Positions 35,260-44,217 of a stretch of DNA of 64,000 nucleotides are shown piece by piece. The stretch lies in contig NZ_CP042382.1 of NCBI RefSeq assembly GCF_007954585.1, positions 310,001 to 374,000 of the forward strand. Direction: 5' to 3'. The position numbers were made by a program, and so were the translations under genes. This DNA is from Pistricoccus aurantiacus (GTDB taxonomy: Bacteria; Pseudomonadota; Gammaproteobacteria; Pseudomonadales; Halomonadaceae). Every line of letters starts with the position of its first letter. Position 1 is the stretch's first letter. The notes beneath the pieces were generated by a model that was not told the origin of the DNA, ran no database searches, and saw nothing but the letters and a program-made list of their open reading frames with translations.

Positions 35260-35632
35260 AGTCAGTCAGATAAGTCCAATACTCACGCTGATTTATTGCA
35301 GCCATAAAGCCACCAATATCGAAAATACCAACTTGATCAGCCATACAGTCACGTTTTAGCTCTAAGGAATAACCACACCAATTCGAACTAATAATTACTG
35401 CATCAAGAGCCCCATAGTTTTCACATGACTCTACATATTCCGCTGTGCCAAACGAATAACACTCGCAAATAAAAACGTTCAGTTTTTTGCCCGTATTTAA
35501 CTCAATACTATACAAACCAGCATCCAGCTTCTGACAAGAGCTAACTTTACTGTGTTCAGTCATACGTTGCTCAAAAAAGTTGTAGTTTCTGTAATAACTC
35601 ATCCAAGGAAAGTTTTCGTTATGTGCCGGCAT
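35222..35632 (-). CDS. Unrecognised cassette protein between HNH and nucleotidyltransferase
   Basis: A 136-residue cytosolic-looking protein with several Cys residues (CQKL, FICECYSF, SSNWCGYSLELKRDCM) and an aromatic C-terminus (NQREYWTYLTDYEKDKFKEYGWS). I do not recognise a family. Its ATG lies one base after the HNH stop, and its end overlaps the nucleotidyltransferase start, so the three are translated as one unit. AT-rich codon use marks it as foreign. Confidence 0.65.
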   Translation of the reverse strand: MPAHNENFPWMSYYRNYNFFEQRMTEHSKVSSCQKLDAGLYSIELNTGKKLNVFICECYSFGTAEYVESCENYGALDAVIISSNWCGYSLELKRDCMADQVGIFDIGGFMAAINQREYWTYLTDYEKDKFKEYGWS

Positions 35633-35633
35633 A

Positions 35634-36332
35634 TTATTCTCCTAATATTAAATCTTCAAAATCACTCGGAAATCGCTGAACTGCATTATAAGGAATTTTA
35701 TCTTCTACCCATTGCTCATAACTTTCTACATGCTTTATAAACTTACTTACAACTCTGTGTTCTTTACGAGAGAATAATGCTCGATATTCAACGAGTAACT
35801 CCTTTATCTCTCTATTATTAGGAACAATCGTAGAAAGACGCTCAGAAGTCCATAAAGCATACACTTGGTCACTGTTTGGATTTTTTCTTGCATTTTCGGA
35901 CATTGGACCATATTGATCCCAAACTTGGTGGTTCTCAGCCATATATGGAGCAATTTTGTCTTTTAGTTGTTCAAGGCTCTTCAGTTCAGTGATCTGTAGG
36001 CGATTTGAAACAAACTCTTCATGTTCTTGCTTCATTTCATGAAGCAACTCAACAGAGTATTCAGCTTCGTTTTCTGCTTTATCAATTAGTGTGTGGTGGG
36101 TAGGACAAAGCAAAATTAGATTTTCATAACCATCCCTTTCCAAGGCAGGTTGATCAGCATCGTATCGGTTGGACCCCAGTTTGTTACCTTTAATATGAGC
36201 CATTTCACCGAGGGTATAAGGCGTAACACCCTCAGCTTCCTCTACTGACAGTCTCTCTGTGCATCCTCTAAATGAACATCGACCAGCTGCATTAGACCAT
36301 AAAATTTTAATGGATTTACTTGTTATAGACAT
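35634..36332 (-). CDS. HNH endonuclease (cassette gene)
   Basis: A 232-residue protein with an N-terminal HNH nuclease: Cys19 and Cys24 (GRCSFRGC), GEMAHIKGNKLGSNRYDADQ with His46, and NLILLCPTHHTLIDK with Asn71, Cys76 and His79/80. A long charged helical region (ELLHEMKQEHEEFVSNRLQI) and an unrecognised C-terminal part follow. I prefer ATG 36332, with GGGG upstream; ATG 36371 would add 13 residues. It is the first gene of a three-gene AT-rich cassette next to the attI-like sequence. A nucleic-acid-cutting effector is inferred. Confidence 0.8.
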   Translation of the reverse strand: MSITSKSIKILWSNAAGRCSFRGCTERLSVEEAEGVTPYTLGEMAHIKGNKLGSNRYDADQPALERDGYENLILLCPTHHTLIDKAENEAEYSVELLHEMKQEHEEFVSNRLQITELKSLEQLKDKIAPYMAENHQVWDQYGPMSENARKNPNSDQVYALWTSERLSTIVPNNREIKELLVEYRALFSRKEHRVVSKFIKHVESYEQWVEDKIPYNAVQRFPSDFEDLILGE

Positions 36333-36447
36333 GAATACCCCGAACTCAGACAGATTATCGTACATTACCATGGGCTAACAGAATGACATTTGGTTTACGT
36401 CTATTCCTCGAAAAATTAGTAACTTGCTGTAACGAAAACTGATAAAC

Positions 36448-36462
36448 ATAACAGGTATTAGA
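36448..36462. repeat. attI-like 15-bp repeat, copy B
   Basis: ATAACAGGTATTAGA is identical to the copy at 30137-30151. It lies between the HNH cassette and intI fragment B, the place expected for attI. The 190 bases between it and the intI start contain no gene and probably represent the rest of attI and the intI promoter. Confidence 0.6.
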
Positions 36463-36601
36463 CAGCGTGCTCGTTGATTGACTTGAACGCGCGTGCTCGT
36501 TCAACAATCTTATCAATCGCGAATTTTTCTAACTAACTCTTTGATTTTACGGAACCTGAATCATGATTCGGCCACCTATGCAGGGTTAGCGCGCTTGCGC
36601 G

Positions 36602-36639
36602 TTGTGCCAGGACCAATAATACTGTATGCATATACACGC
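36602..36639 (+). promoter_or_regulatory. intI promoter with LexA box
   Basis: TTGTGC (36602-36607) and TATGCA (36625-36630) have 17-bp spacing. Over the -10 lies TACTGTATGCATATACACGC (36620-36639), which fits a LexA site at CTG-N10-CAC (one mismatch from CTG-N10-CAG). SOS control of integron integrases is known from other integrons. The promoter survives although the gene it drives is truncated. Confidence 0.65.
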
Positions 36640-36654
36640 ATCGAGGGCCGCCAT

Positions 36655-36924
36655 ATGGATTCGCACAGCAGACCGCCGAAGCTGATGGACCGGGTGAAGG
36701 CCACCATGCGAGTGAAACGCTACAGCCCCAGAACCGAGAAGACCTACTGCTACTGGATTCGCTACTTCATTCGCTTCCATGATGTCCGACACCCTGCCGT
36801 CATGGGTGGCACAGAGGTACGTGCCTTCCTGGAGCATTTGGCGGTGGAGCGCCGTGTGGCAGCGTCCACACAGAACCAGGCGCTGATGCCGCAACCTTAC
36901 CTTTCAAACCCACATTTCAACTGA
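36655..36924 (+). pseudogene. intI: Integron integrase fragment B (N-terminus only)
   Basis: The start and about 76 codons are typical IntI core-binding domain: PPKLMDRVKATMRVKRYSPR, TEKTYCYWIRYFIRFHDVRH, PAVMGGTEVRAFLEHLAVER and VAASTQNQAL. Homology stops abruptly near 36885. The frame ends 13 unrelated codons later. The catalytic R-H-R-Y domain is absent, so the gene cannot encode an active recombinase. It is oriented away from the cassettes at its left, as expected for intI. Confidence 0.88.
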
Positions 36925-37441
36925 TCAATTCTTCCAGTTCCTGATCATGTTCAGGTAATCGGTGCTGAGTCTGCTTTAGCAAATTGACCTGCAACGCAGC
37001 AGAAGCAACATCCATTATGCTGTAATCGAGCGCATAACTACCCCGTGCCTCCAGCCATGCCAGTATTTCCGACAGATGCCACAGCGAAGCGCTGCCTTCG
37101 TGAACGGGATCGGGAAATGTTTCAGGATTCGCCAGCATCAGCTTGCGTAGATTCTGTCGGGACATGCCGACTATTTCCGCCGCATCAGTCAGGCCGACTA
37201 GATCCGGCGTTACCTCGATCAGACGTGCTGCAGGTACAGCTTTTTTTACGTCAGCTAATGCACTGTGTAGTGCCTGCCGTGCATCGTCAGCTTCACGAGT
37301 AAACTCAAGCGCTAGGCGACCAGGCTGTCCGATACCAATCAATGCATCGTCGCAGCCGGCTTCTCCAAGCCGCTCAATGAACTCGTCGGTATCTGCATCT
37401 CGCTCGGTAAGCCGATATTTGAGGGTAAAGATATATTCCAT
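36917..37441 (-). CDS. HTH protein, possible antitoxin of a HicA-like pair
   Basis: A 174-residue protein. The first 90 residues form an alpha/beta domain (EYIFTLKYRLTERDADTDEF, CDDALIGIGQPGRLALEF). They are followed by a MerR/AlpA-like helix-turn-helix (VGLTDAAEIVGMSRQNLRKLMLANPETFP, then SLWHLSEILAWLEARG). AGGAG precedes the ATG. It is 12 bases behind the small gene at 37454 on the same strand. The DNA-binding role is clear; the antitoxin role is inferred from the pairing. Confidence 0.7.
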   Translation of the reverse strand: MEYIFTLKYRLTERDADTDEFIERLGEAGCDDALIGIGQPGRLALEFTREADDARQALHSALADVKKAVPAARLIEVTPDLVGLTDAAEIVGMSRQNLRKLMLANPETFPDPVHEGSASLWHLSEILAWLEARGSYALDYSIMDVASAALQVNLLKQTQHRLPEHDQELEELIS

Positions 37442-37453
37442 GATTTACTCCTG

Positions 37454-37723
37454 CTAAGCGCCTTCGTGATTGCTGTCCTGCTTTTCCTTGCTCGTACAGT
37501 TATCAACTACCCGAAGAATGGCACGAGCGTGTGCTATCGGTTTCCTGGGAGTACTCCAGACGCTGGTGATACAGAACTCACCGCAACGGCATTCATTATC
37601 GTTGTAGGGGCAGTAAATCCGTCCCCACGCATGCCCGCTGGCAGTCTTGATTCGCCAACCATTGGCTTCTGCATGGCGAAGCGCTGCTTCAATTTCTTTA
37701 TTGGGATGGGAAGCCCGTGCCAT
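37454..37723 (-). CDS. Small HicA-like protein, possible toxin
   Basis: An 89-residue protein with a HicA-like start (NKEIEAALRHAEANGWRIKTASGHAWGRIYCP), with a His where HicA has its catalytic His. A Cys-rich loop (CPYNDNECRCGEFC) and the conserved end SVWSTPRKPIAHARAILRVVDNCT follow. I recall this as a conserved uncharacterised family paired with an HTH partner. A perfect palindrome lies just upstream. Toxin activity is inference. Confidence 0.65.
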   Translation of the reverse strand: MARASHPNKEIEAALRHAEANGWRIKTASGHAWGRIYCPYNDNECRCGEFCITSVWSTPRKPIAHARAILRVVDNCTSKEKQDSNHEGA

Positions 37724-37750
37724 CGCTTCATCTCAAGTTTGGTCGTAAAA

Positions 37751-37778
37751 AATAAGGTTGTCAATTGACAACCTTATT
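37751..37778 (-). terminator. guaBA terminator, possibly also operator of the HicA-like pair
   Basis: A perfect 28-bp palindrome with arms AATAAGGTTGTCAA and TTGACAACCTTATT is followed on the minus strand by a T run (TTTTTTAC). It lies 20 bases past the guaA stop and about 28 bases before the small gene at 37723. It contains TTGACA, a possible -35 element for that gene, so it could serve as both terminator and autoregulatory site. Confidence 0.75.
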
Positions 37779-37798
37779 GGTAACTCCGCTATTCGTTT

Positions 37799-39373
37799 TC
37801 ACTCCCACTCGATCGTCGCGGGCGGCTTGCTGCTCACGTCGTAGGTCACCCGCGATACGCCGCTGATTTCGTTGATGATGCGATTGGAGACTTTCTCCAG
37901 CAGTTCATAGGGCAGGTGCGCCCAGCGGGCGGTCATGAAGTCGATGGTTTCCACGGCGCGCAGGGCGATGACCCACTCGTAGCGGCGGCCGTCGCCGACC
38001 ACGCCGACGGATTTTACCGGCAGGAAGACGGCGAAGGCTTGGCTGGTCTTGTGGTACCAATCCGCGTTGTGCAACTCCTCGATAAAGATGGCGTCGGCTT
38101 CGCGGAGGATATCCGCGTACTCCTTCTTCACTTCGCCGAGGATACGCACGCCGAGCCCGGGCCCCGGGAAGGGATGGCGGTAGACCATGTCATAGGGCAG
38201 GCCGAGTTCCAGGCCGAGCTTTCTCACCTCGTCCTTGAACAGCTCCCGCAGGGGTTCCACCAGCTTGAGCTTCATGGTCTCCGGCAGGCCGCCGACATTG
38301 TGGTGGGACTTGATCACATGAGCCTTGCCGGTCTTGCTGGCGGCGGATTCGATCACGTCTGGGTAGATGGTGCCCTGGGCAAGAAAATCGACGCCGTCGA
38401 TCTTCGCCGCCTCCGCGTCGAAGACATCGATGAAAGTGTTGCCGATGACCTTGCGCTTGGCTTCCGGGTCGGCGACGTCCTTGAGCCTGGAGAGAAACTG
38501 CTCTTCCGCGTCGACACGGATCACCCGCACGCCCATGTGACGGGCGAAGGTTTCCATCACCTGATCGCCTTCCTGCTTACGAAGCAAACCGTTGTCGACG
38601 AAGACGCAAGTGAGCTGATCGCCGATGGCCTGGTGCAGCAGCGCCGCCACCACGGAGGAATCCACCCCGCCGGAAAGCCCGAGCAGCACATGACGATCGC
38701 CGACCTGATCCCGCACCCGGGCGGAAAGATCCTCGACGATGCGCGCCGGGGTCCAGAGCTTTTCCGCCTGACAAATGCCAAGCACGAAGTGTTCGAGAAT
38801 CCGCATGCCTTGCAGTGTATGGGTCACTTCCGGATGGAACTGCACCCCGTAGAAGCGCTTTTCCTCCCAGACCATGGCGGCGTTGGGGCAGCTCGGAGTG
38901 GAGGCGGTGACGGTGAAGCTCTCCGGCACCCGGGCCACCTTGTCGCCGTGGCTCATCCACACATCGAGCAGCGCCTTGCCGTCATGATCGACGTGATCCT
39001 TGATGCCCTTGAACAAGGCATCGTCGCCCTCGATACGCACCTGAGCGTAGCCGAATTCCTGCTTTTTGGAGCCTTCCACCTGGCCGCCGAGCTGCTCCGC
39101 CATGGTTTGCATGCCGTAGCAGATGCCGAACACCGGCAGGCCCAGCTCAAAAACGCACTGCGGCGCTCGCGGGGAATCCAGCTCGGTGACGGATTCCGGC
39201 CCGCCGGCGAGGATGATGCCGTTGGGATTGTATTCGCGAATCTCGTCTTCGCTGATATCGAAGGCGCGCACCTCCGAATAGACGCCGATTTCCCGCACCC
39301 GGCGAGCGATCAGCTGGGTGTACTGGGAGCCGAAATCGAGGATCAGAATCTTGTGGGCGTGAATATCGGTCAT
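37799..39373 (-). CDS. guaA: GMP synthase (glutamine-hydrolysing)
   Basis: Converts XMP to GMP using glutamine and ATP. The 524 residues match E. coli GuaA (525). The class I amidotransferase domain has the nucleophile in VFGICYGMQ and the His/Glu pair in [11 protein letters not shown]. The ATP pyrophosphatase P-loop is [18 protein letters not shown], and the C-terminal dimerisation domain ends PPATIEWE. It starts 6 bases after guaB. Confidence 0.97.
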   Translation of the reverse strand: MTDIHAHKILILDFGSQYTQLIARRVREIGVYSEVRAFDISEDEIREYNPNGIILAGGPESVTELDSPRAPQCVFELGLPVFGICYGMQTMAEQLGGQVEGSKKQEFGYAQVRIEGDDALFKGIKDHVDHDGKALLDVWMSHGDKVARVPESFTVTASTPSCPNAAMVWEEKRFYGVQFHPEVTHTLQGMRILEHFVLGICQAEKLWTPARIVEDLSARVRDQVGDRHVLLGLSGGVDSSVVAALLHQAIGDQLTCVFVDNGLLRKQEGDQVMETFARHMGVRVIRVDAEEQFLSRLKDVADPEAKRKVIGNTFIDVFDAEAAKIDGVDFLAQGTIYPDVIESAASKTGKAHVIKSHHNVGGLPETMKLKLVEPLRELFKDEVRKLGLELGLPYDMVYRHPFPGPGLGVRILGEVKKEYADILREADAIFIEELHNADWYHKTSQAFAVFLPVKSVGVVGDGRRYEWVIALRAVETIDFMTARWAHLPYELLEKVSNRIINEISGVSRVTYDVSSKPPATIEWE

Positions 39374-39379
39374 GATCCC

Positions 39380-40849
39380 TTAGCCCACCCGATAGTTGGG
39401 AGCTTCTTTCGTGATCTGCACGTCATGAACATGCGACTCGTTGAAGCCGGCGCCGGTGATCTTGACGAATTCCGGCTTGGTGCGCATTTCCTCGATGCTG
39501 CGACAGCCGGTGTAGCCCATGGAGGCGCGCAGGCCACCCATCAGCTGATGAACGATGGCGCTCATCAGGCCCTTGTAGGGCACCCGGCCTTCGATGCCTT
39601 CCGGGACGAGCTTTTCGATGCCTTCGCTCTTGTCCTGGAAATAGCGATCCGAGGAACCCTGGCTCTGGGACATGGCGCCCATGGAGCCCATGCCGCGATA
39701 GGCCTTGTAGGTACGCCCTTGGTAGAGCTCGACCTCACCGGGGGCTTCCTCGGTGCCGGCGAGCAGGCCGCCGATCATCACGCAGCTGGCGCCGGCGGCG
39801 ATTGCCTTGGAGAGATCCCCGGAGAAGCGCACACCGCCGTCGGCGATCAGTGGAATGTCATAGTCCTCGAGGGCGGCGGAAACGTTGGCTACCGCGCTGA
39901 TCTGGGGCACGCCGACTCCGGCGACGATCCGCGTGGTGCAGATCGAGCCTGGACCGATGCCTACCTTTACCGCGTCTACACCGGCTTCCGCCAGCGCTCT
40001 CGCGGCATCCGCGGTGGCGATGTTACCGCCGATCACCTGGATCTGCGGGAAGTTCTCCTTGACCCAGCGCACCCGATCGATCACGCCTTTCGAATGACCG
40101 TGAGCGGTATCCACCACCACCACATCGACGCCGGCGTCCGCCAGGGCTTTGATGCGCTCCGGGGTTTCCGGACCGGTACCCACCGCCGCGCCCACCAGCA
40201 AGCGGCCATCGCCGTCCTTGGCCGCATTGGGATAGTTACGGGCCTTCTCGATATCCCGGAAGGTCACCAGGCCGCGCAGCCGAAATTCCTTGTCCACCAC
40301 CGGCATCTTCTCGATGCGATGCTCGTGAAGCTGTGTCTTGATCTGCTCGAGGGGCGTGCCTTCCACCACGGTGATCAACTGCTCCCGAGGTGTCATGATC
40401 GCCTCGACGCTGTCGCTGTGATCCGGTTGGAAGCGCATATCTCGACCGGTGACGATGCCCACCAGGGTCTCGCCTTCCACTACCGGAAAGCCGGAGAAGC
40501 CGTACTCCCTGGCCATGTTCAAAAGGTCTTGCAGCTTGGCATCCGGGCCGACGGTGACCGGATCCTTGACGATCACGCTCTCGTGCTTCTTGACCTTGCG
40601 CACTTCCGCCGCCTGGGCGTTCACGGACATGTTCTTGTGGATGATACCGATGCCACCTTCCTGGGCCATGGCGATGGCCAGGCGCGCCTCGGTGACGGTA
40701 TCCATGGCGGAGGAACAAAGGGGAATATTGAGTTCGAGATGGCGGGTCAGGCGGGTCTTGAGGCTGACGTCCTTGGGCAGCACGTCGGAATAGCCGGGAA
40801 CCAGTAATACGTCATCGAACGTAAGTGCTTCTTGAGCCATACGTAGCAT
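39380..40849 (-). CDS. guaB: IMP dehydrogenase
   Basis: NAD-dependent oxidation of IMP to XMP, the committed step of GMP synthesis. The 489 residues match E. coli GuaB (488). Two CBS domains lie at about residues 95-205. The catalytic Cys loop is [20 protein letters not shown], and the flap region MGSMGAMSQ follows. ATG 40849 ([21 protein letters not shown]) is chosen by comparison with E. coli; ATG 40840 is a near alternative. It forms an operon with guaA. Confidence 0.97.
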   Translation of the reverse strand: MLRMAQEALTFDDVLLVPGYSDVLPKDVSLKTRLTRHLELNIPLCSSAMDTVTEARLAIAMAQEGGIGIIHKNMSVNAQAAEVRKVKKHESVIVKDPVTVGPDAKLQDLLNMAREYGFSGFPVVEGETLVGIVTGRDMRFQPDHSDSVEAIMTPREQLITVVEGTPLEQIKTQLHEHRIEKMPVVDKEFRLRGLVTFRDIEKARNYPNAAKDGDGRLLVGAAVGTGPETPERIKALADAGVDVVVVDTAHGHSKGVIDRVRWVKENFPQIQVIGGNIATADAARALAEAGVDAVKVGIGPGSICTTRIVAGVGVPQISAVANVSAALEDYDIPLIADGGVRFSGDLSKAIAAGASCVMIGGLLAGTEEAPGEVELYQGRTYKAYRGMGSMGAMSQSQGSSDRYFQDKSEGIEKLVPEGIEGRVPYKGLMSAIVHQLMGGLRASMGYTGCRSIEEMRTKPEFVKITGAGFNESHVHDVQITKEAPNYRVG

Positions 40850-40954
40850 TGGCGACACCCAGTTTGAGCAGGTGGGAGAAGGGATATAACGCAGAAAAGT
40901 TAATCGCGTATTATAGCGCGCTAGCCACTTTCGTCGCAATGTCAAGGCAGGCGC

Positions 40955-42016
40955 TCACTGTCGGTCGTCCTGCGCGAACTCGCGATGCCAACGGGCGAGG
41001 AAGGCGGCACGCCGCTGAGGATCGACGAAGGCCAGCAGGGAGGCATTGAGCGGAATCGGGTAGAGCTGCTCGCCGACCTGATCGCGCAGACGCGCCGCCG
41101 TATAGGGCCCGACAATATCCGACCTGATGCTGAACAGCGGCGTCTGACCGGCCAGTACCCGCTGCCCCTCGCGCCCCAGTAAAAAGTTGACGAAGGTCTC
41201 GGCGGCATCGGGATGCGGTGCGTCCCGATGAATGAAGGCCATGCGCATCATCACCAAGGCATAATCCTGGGGTATTTGCACGATGACTTCAGGATGCCGC
41301 TGAGCCCACACCATGGCGTAGGAGCCCAGCAGGTTGTAGCCGAGCCAATAGCGGCCATCGCTGATGCCTTCGAGCATGGATCGGGTATTGCTTTCGAGCT
41401 TGGCGTCAGCCTGACCCATGCCGGCGACCAGGTCCCAGAAACGCGGTGTGTAGCGGGCATCCTGCTGAAACAGGGTATAGCCGACGCCACTGGTCAGCGG
41501 CGAATAGGTAGTGACTCGGCCTTCGAGGCGCTCGCGCTGCGTGGTAAGCAAGCTATGAAGATCGGCGTGGGTCTGAGGTGGCATCATGTGCTTGGCCAGA
41601 TCGAGTCGATAGGCCATGACGATGGGCTCGAAGGTAAAGCCGAACACTTCGTTTCGCCATTTGGCCCAGGCCGGCCAGCGGCGCGCTTGAACGGAATTCA
41701 GGGGACGCGCGTAGCCCTCGTTGACCCGGGCCATCTGCCAGGGCATCGCCGAACTGATCACCACGTCCGGGGCCGGACTGGCCTCCGCCACCGAGACATC
41801 GACCTCGAGAGTCGAACGGTCGTGATACCGCAGGTCGATATCGGGATGGGCGGCGCGAAAGGCATCGAGGAGCGGGGCGACCACCTCGCGATTCAGGGCC
41901 GCCTCCACGACCAAGGGAGTGGCGGACGCCGGCGCCGATACACCCAGAGCCAGTATCAATGCCACCCCCCATCCGGCGAGGTGGCGTCCATACCATACGT
42001 ATTGTACGGGCATCAT
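40955..42016 (-). CDS. Periplasmic substrate-binding protein coupled to TctDE
   Basis: A 353-residue extracellular solute-binding protein (iron/polyamine-type fold, family 1-like) with a signal peptide (GVALILALGVSAPASA). Segments include VVEAALNREVVAPLLDAFRAAHPDIDL, PDVVISSAMPWQM and a C-terminal NFLLGREGQRVLAGQ. No permease or ATPase gene is present. Its ATG overlaps the stop of the sensor kinase (ATGATG), so it is the third gene of a tctD-tctE operon. It may pass ligand information to the kinase rather than feed a transporter; that is inference. Confidence 0.82.
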   Translation of the reverse strand: MMPVQYVWYGRHLAGWGVALILALGVSAPASATPLVVEAALNREVVAPLLDAFRAAHPDIDLRYHDRSTLEVDVSVAEASPAPDVVISSAMPWQMARVNEGYARPLNSVQARRWPAWAKWRNEVFGFTFEPIVMAYRLDLAKHMMPPQTHADLHSLLTTQRERLEGRVTTYSPLTSGVGYTLFQQDARYTPRFWDLVAGMGQADAKLESNTRSMLEGISDGRYWLGYNLLGSYAMVWAQRHPEVIVQIPQDYALVMMRMAFIHRDAPHPDAAETFVNFLLGREGQRVLAGQTPLFSIRSDIVGPYTAARLRDQVGEQLYPIPLNASLLAFVDPQRRAAFLARWHREFAQDDRQ

Positions 42017-43416
42017 GAAGTACTCTCGCTGCTGCACAATGCTAGATGCAGGCGAACCACCAGGCCATGGGGCTCGCGCGCGGCAAGCGTGAACCGAGCC
42101 CCCAGGCGCCGGGCGATGGAATCAACGATGGCAAGCCCGAGCCCGGAGCCCTCGGTATCCTGGCGACCGCCACGCTCGAAGGGCTGGCGTAGCCGCTCGA
42201 GCGATTCGATTGCCACCCTAGGGCCATCGTCCTCGACATAGAGCACTACCTCGGCACCGTGGCGTTCGAGCCCCAGGGTGATGCGACTCCCCGGCGGCGT
42301 GTAGCGCAGGGCATTATCGATCAAGTTCCCCAGCAGCTCACGAATCATCCAACTCTCGGCACGTACTAGGAGCGGCCCGGCGGGTGGCGCGGCCATGCCA
42401 AGGTCATGACGTCTCGCCACCTCGCGCCCCGCCCAGTCAAGCAGCGTCTCCCGCAGTACGGCCACGATATCCAGGGGCACGACGTCGTTTTTTTCTTCGA
42501 GATGGCGCAAGCGAGCGAGACTGAGCAGTTGGCCAGCCAGGCGACTGGTGCGCTCGGCGCCGTCATGCACCGCCGCCAGCGCCGCATGCCACTCAGCTGG
42601 ATCCGAGTTTTGCAGCGCCAGCTCGCTGATGCTTTGCAACCCAGCCAGTGGCGTCTTCAGCTGATGGCTGGCATCGGCGGTGAAACGCAGTAACGCGTCG
42701 CGGCTATCGCGCTGGCGAGCAAACAGGGTGTCGAGGGTCTCGGCCATCTCGCGCAGTTCCTCCGGTACCCGGGCGTCCAGCGGGCGCATATCGTCGGCCT
42801 CGCGCCGTCTCAGCAAGTGACGCAGCCGGCGCATCGGTGTCAAGGCCACGCGCATCGCCAGCAGCATCAACAGCCCAGCCAACATTACCATGGCCAGGAA
42901 GCGAACCACGGTTCGCTGGAATAGCTCGCCAGCTAGCGTCAGGCGCCCGACCCGGGTATGGCCCACCCAGATCTGCACCGGCTCCTGGGAGACCCAGCCC
43001 GCCGAGTCATACTCGCGCCCATACAGCCGCCAGGAAACACCGTCGAATACCGTCGTCAGCGCCTCGGGCTCCTTCGCTACCCGTTCGCGCCAGGCAGGCT
43101 TGATAGTGAAGGGCATATTGGTGGCGATCGCCTCGCCATCGGAGGCAAGCACCGCATAGAAGACCCGCTCTTGATGACGCGTGGCGAGGATTTGCAGGGC
43201 CGCCACCGGAATCTCCACGATCGGCTCACCCTCCTGCCACTGCACGGCTTCGGCGATGGACAGGGCGGCGGCCTCGAGCCGGCCATCGAAGGCCCGTTCC
43301 GCGGCACGGTGCGTGCTCAGCCAGGCTTCGATCATCAGCAATGCGCCCAGGCCCGTGACGGTGATCAGCAGCCAGACCGCCAGCCGATGCTTGAGCGAGC
43401 CCGTTACCTCGATCAC
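42013..43416 (-). CDS. tctE: TctE-like sensor histidine kinase
   Basis: A 467-residue inner-membrane kinase. One TM helix lies at the N-terminus (VWLLITVTGLGALLMIEAWL), then a periplasmic sensor domain of about 130 residues and a second TM helix (FLAMVMLAGLLMLLAMRVAL). HAMP-like linker, phosphoacceptor His in DASHQLKTPLAGL, N box NLIDNALRYTPPG and G box EGSGLGLAIV follow. ATGA overlaps join it to the response regulator and to the binding protein. Neighbouring tctCBA suggests it senses a tricarboxylate or related acid. Confidence 0.92.
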   Translation of the reverse strand: MIEVTGSLKHRLAVWLLITVTGLGALLMIEAWLSTHRAAERAFDGRLEAAALSIAEAVQWQEGEPIVEIPVAALQILATRHQERVFYAVLASDGEAIATNMPFTIKPAWRERVAKEPEALTTVFDGVSWRLYGREYDSAGWVSQEPVQIWVGHTRVGRLTLAGELFQRTVVRFLAMVMLAGLLMLLAMRVALTPMRRLRHLLRRREADDMRPLDARVPEELREMAETLDTLFARQRDSRDALLRFTADASHQLKTPLAGLQSISELALQNSDPAEWHAALAAVHDGAERTSRLAGQLLSLARLRHLEEKNDVVPLDIVAVLRETLLDWAGREVARRHDLGMAAPPAGPLLVRAESWMIRELLGNLIDNALRYTPPGSRITLGLERHGAEVVLYVEDDGPRVAIESLERLRQPFERGGRQDTEGSGLGLAIVDSIARRLGARFTLAAREPHGLVVRLHLALCSSESTS

Positions 43417-44081
43417 TCGGCATCTTCCTCCAGCCGATAGCCCAGGCCGCGAAAGGTCCGAATCCGTAGGCCATTGCCCTGGAGCCGCTTGCGCAGGCGG
43501 CTGACATAGACCTCCAAGGCGTTGGGGCCCACCTCACCAAAGCCAAACAGTCGCCGCTCAAGCGTCTCCCGTGGCGCGATGCTTCCGGCATGCAGCAGCA
43601 GGCCTTCGATCAGTAGCAACTCGCGGCGCGGCAGCACCAACGTCTTGCCGTCCAGGACGGCCTCACCCGCCGCCGGGTCAAAACTCAAGCTTCCGAAGCG
43701 CAGCCGGTTGTCGCTGCGCTGCTGACTGCGCCGCAGTAGCGCCCGAACCCGCGCTTCGAGTTCCGCCAGGGAAAACGGCTTCGCCAGATAGTCATCGGCG
43801 CCCAAGTCGAGGCCGCTGACACGATCGTCAATACCGTCCCGGGCCGTGAGGATCAATACCGGAGTCATGTCACCGCGCTCGCGTAGCGCCTTCAGCACAT
43901 CGAGGCCGTCACCGTCGGGTAGCCCCAAATCGAGCAGAATCAGATCGAAGCGGTCATGTCGCAAAGCCGCCAAGGCATTACAGCGAGTAGCGAACACCTC
44001 GACGATATTGCCAAGCGGTGACAGTGCCCGCTCGAGAGAGCGTGCAATCAGCGGATTGTCCTCGACGACAAGAAGACGCAT
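43413..44081 (-). CDS. tctD: TctD-like response regulator
   Basis: A 222-residue OmpR-type regulator. Receiver domain with acidic pair Glu7-Asp8, phosphoacceptor Asp51 (LILLDLGLPDGDG) and conserved Thr/Lys (LILTARD, YLAKPFSL). The C-terminal winged helix ends with NALEVYVSRLRKRL and RTFRGLGYRLEEDAE. It is first in the operon with tctE and the binding protein, and divergent from tctCBA, whose promoter it probably controls through the 136-bp gap. Confidence 0.93.
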   Translation of the reverse strand: MRLLVVEDNPLIARSLERALSPLGNIVEVFATRCNALAALRHDRFDLILLDLGLPDGDGLDVLKALRERGDMTPVLILTARDGIDDRVSGLDLGADDYLAKPFSLAELEARVRALLRRSQQRSDNRLRFGSLSFDPAAGEAVLDGKTLVLPRRELLLIEGLLLHAGSIAPRETLERRLFGFGEVGPNALEVYVSRLRKRLQGNGLRIRTFRGLGYRLEEDAE

Positions 44082-44217
44082 GCGACCAAAGTCTCACTGA
44101 GTGTTGGGCAAGGTGACAGGTTGATGAAAGGTAGTGCGCCTAACATCGCTCAAGCCATCATGCCGATGGCAGGTAAGGACTATCTCGCATCGTACAACAA
44201 GAGAATAGGAGTTCGTC

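Noticed and set aside
37916-40807. A 963-codon open frame antisense to guaA and guaB
   Set aside because: It lies exactly opposite two certain genes in GC-rich DNA, has low-complexity His/Gly/Asp composition and no family resemblance.
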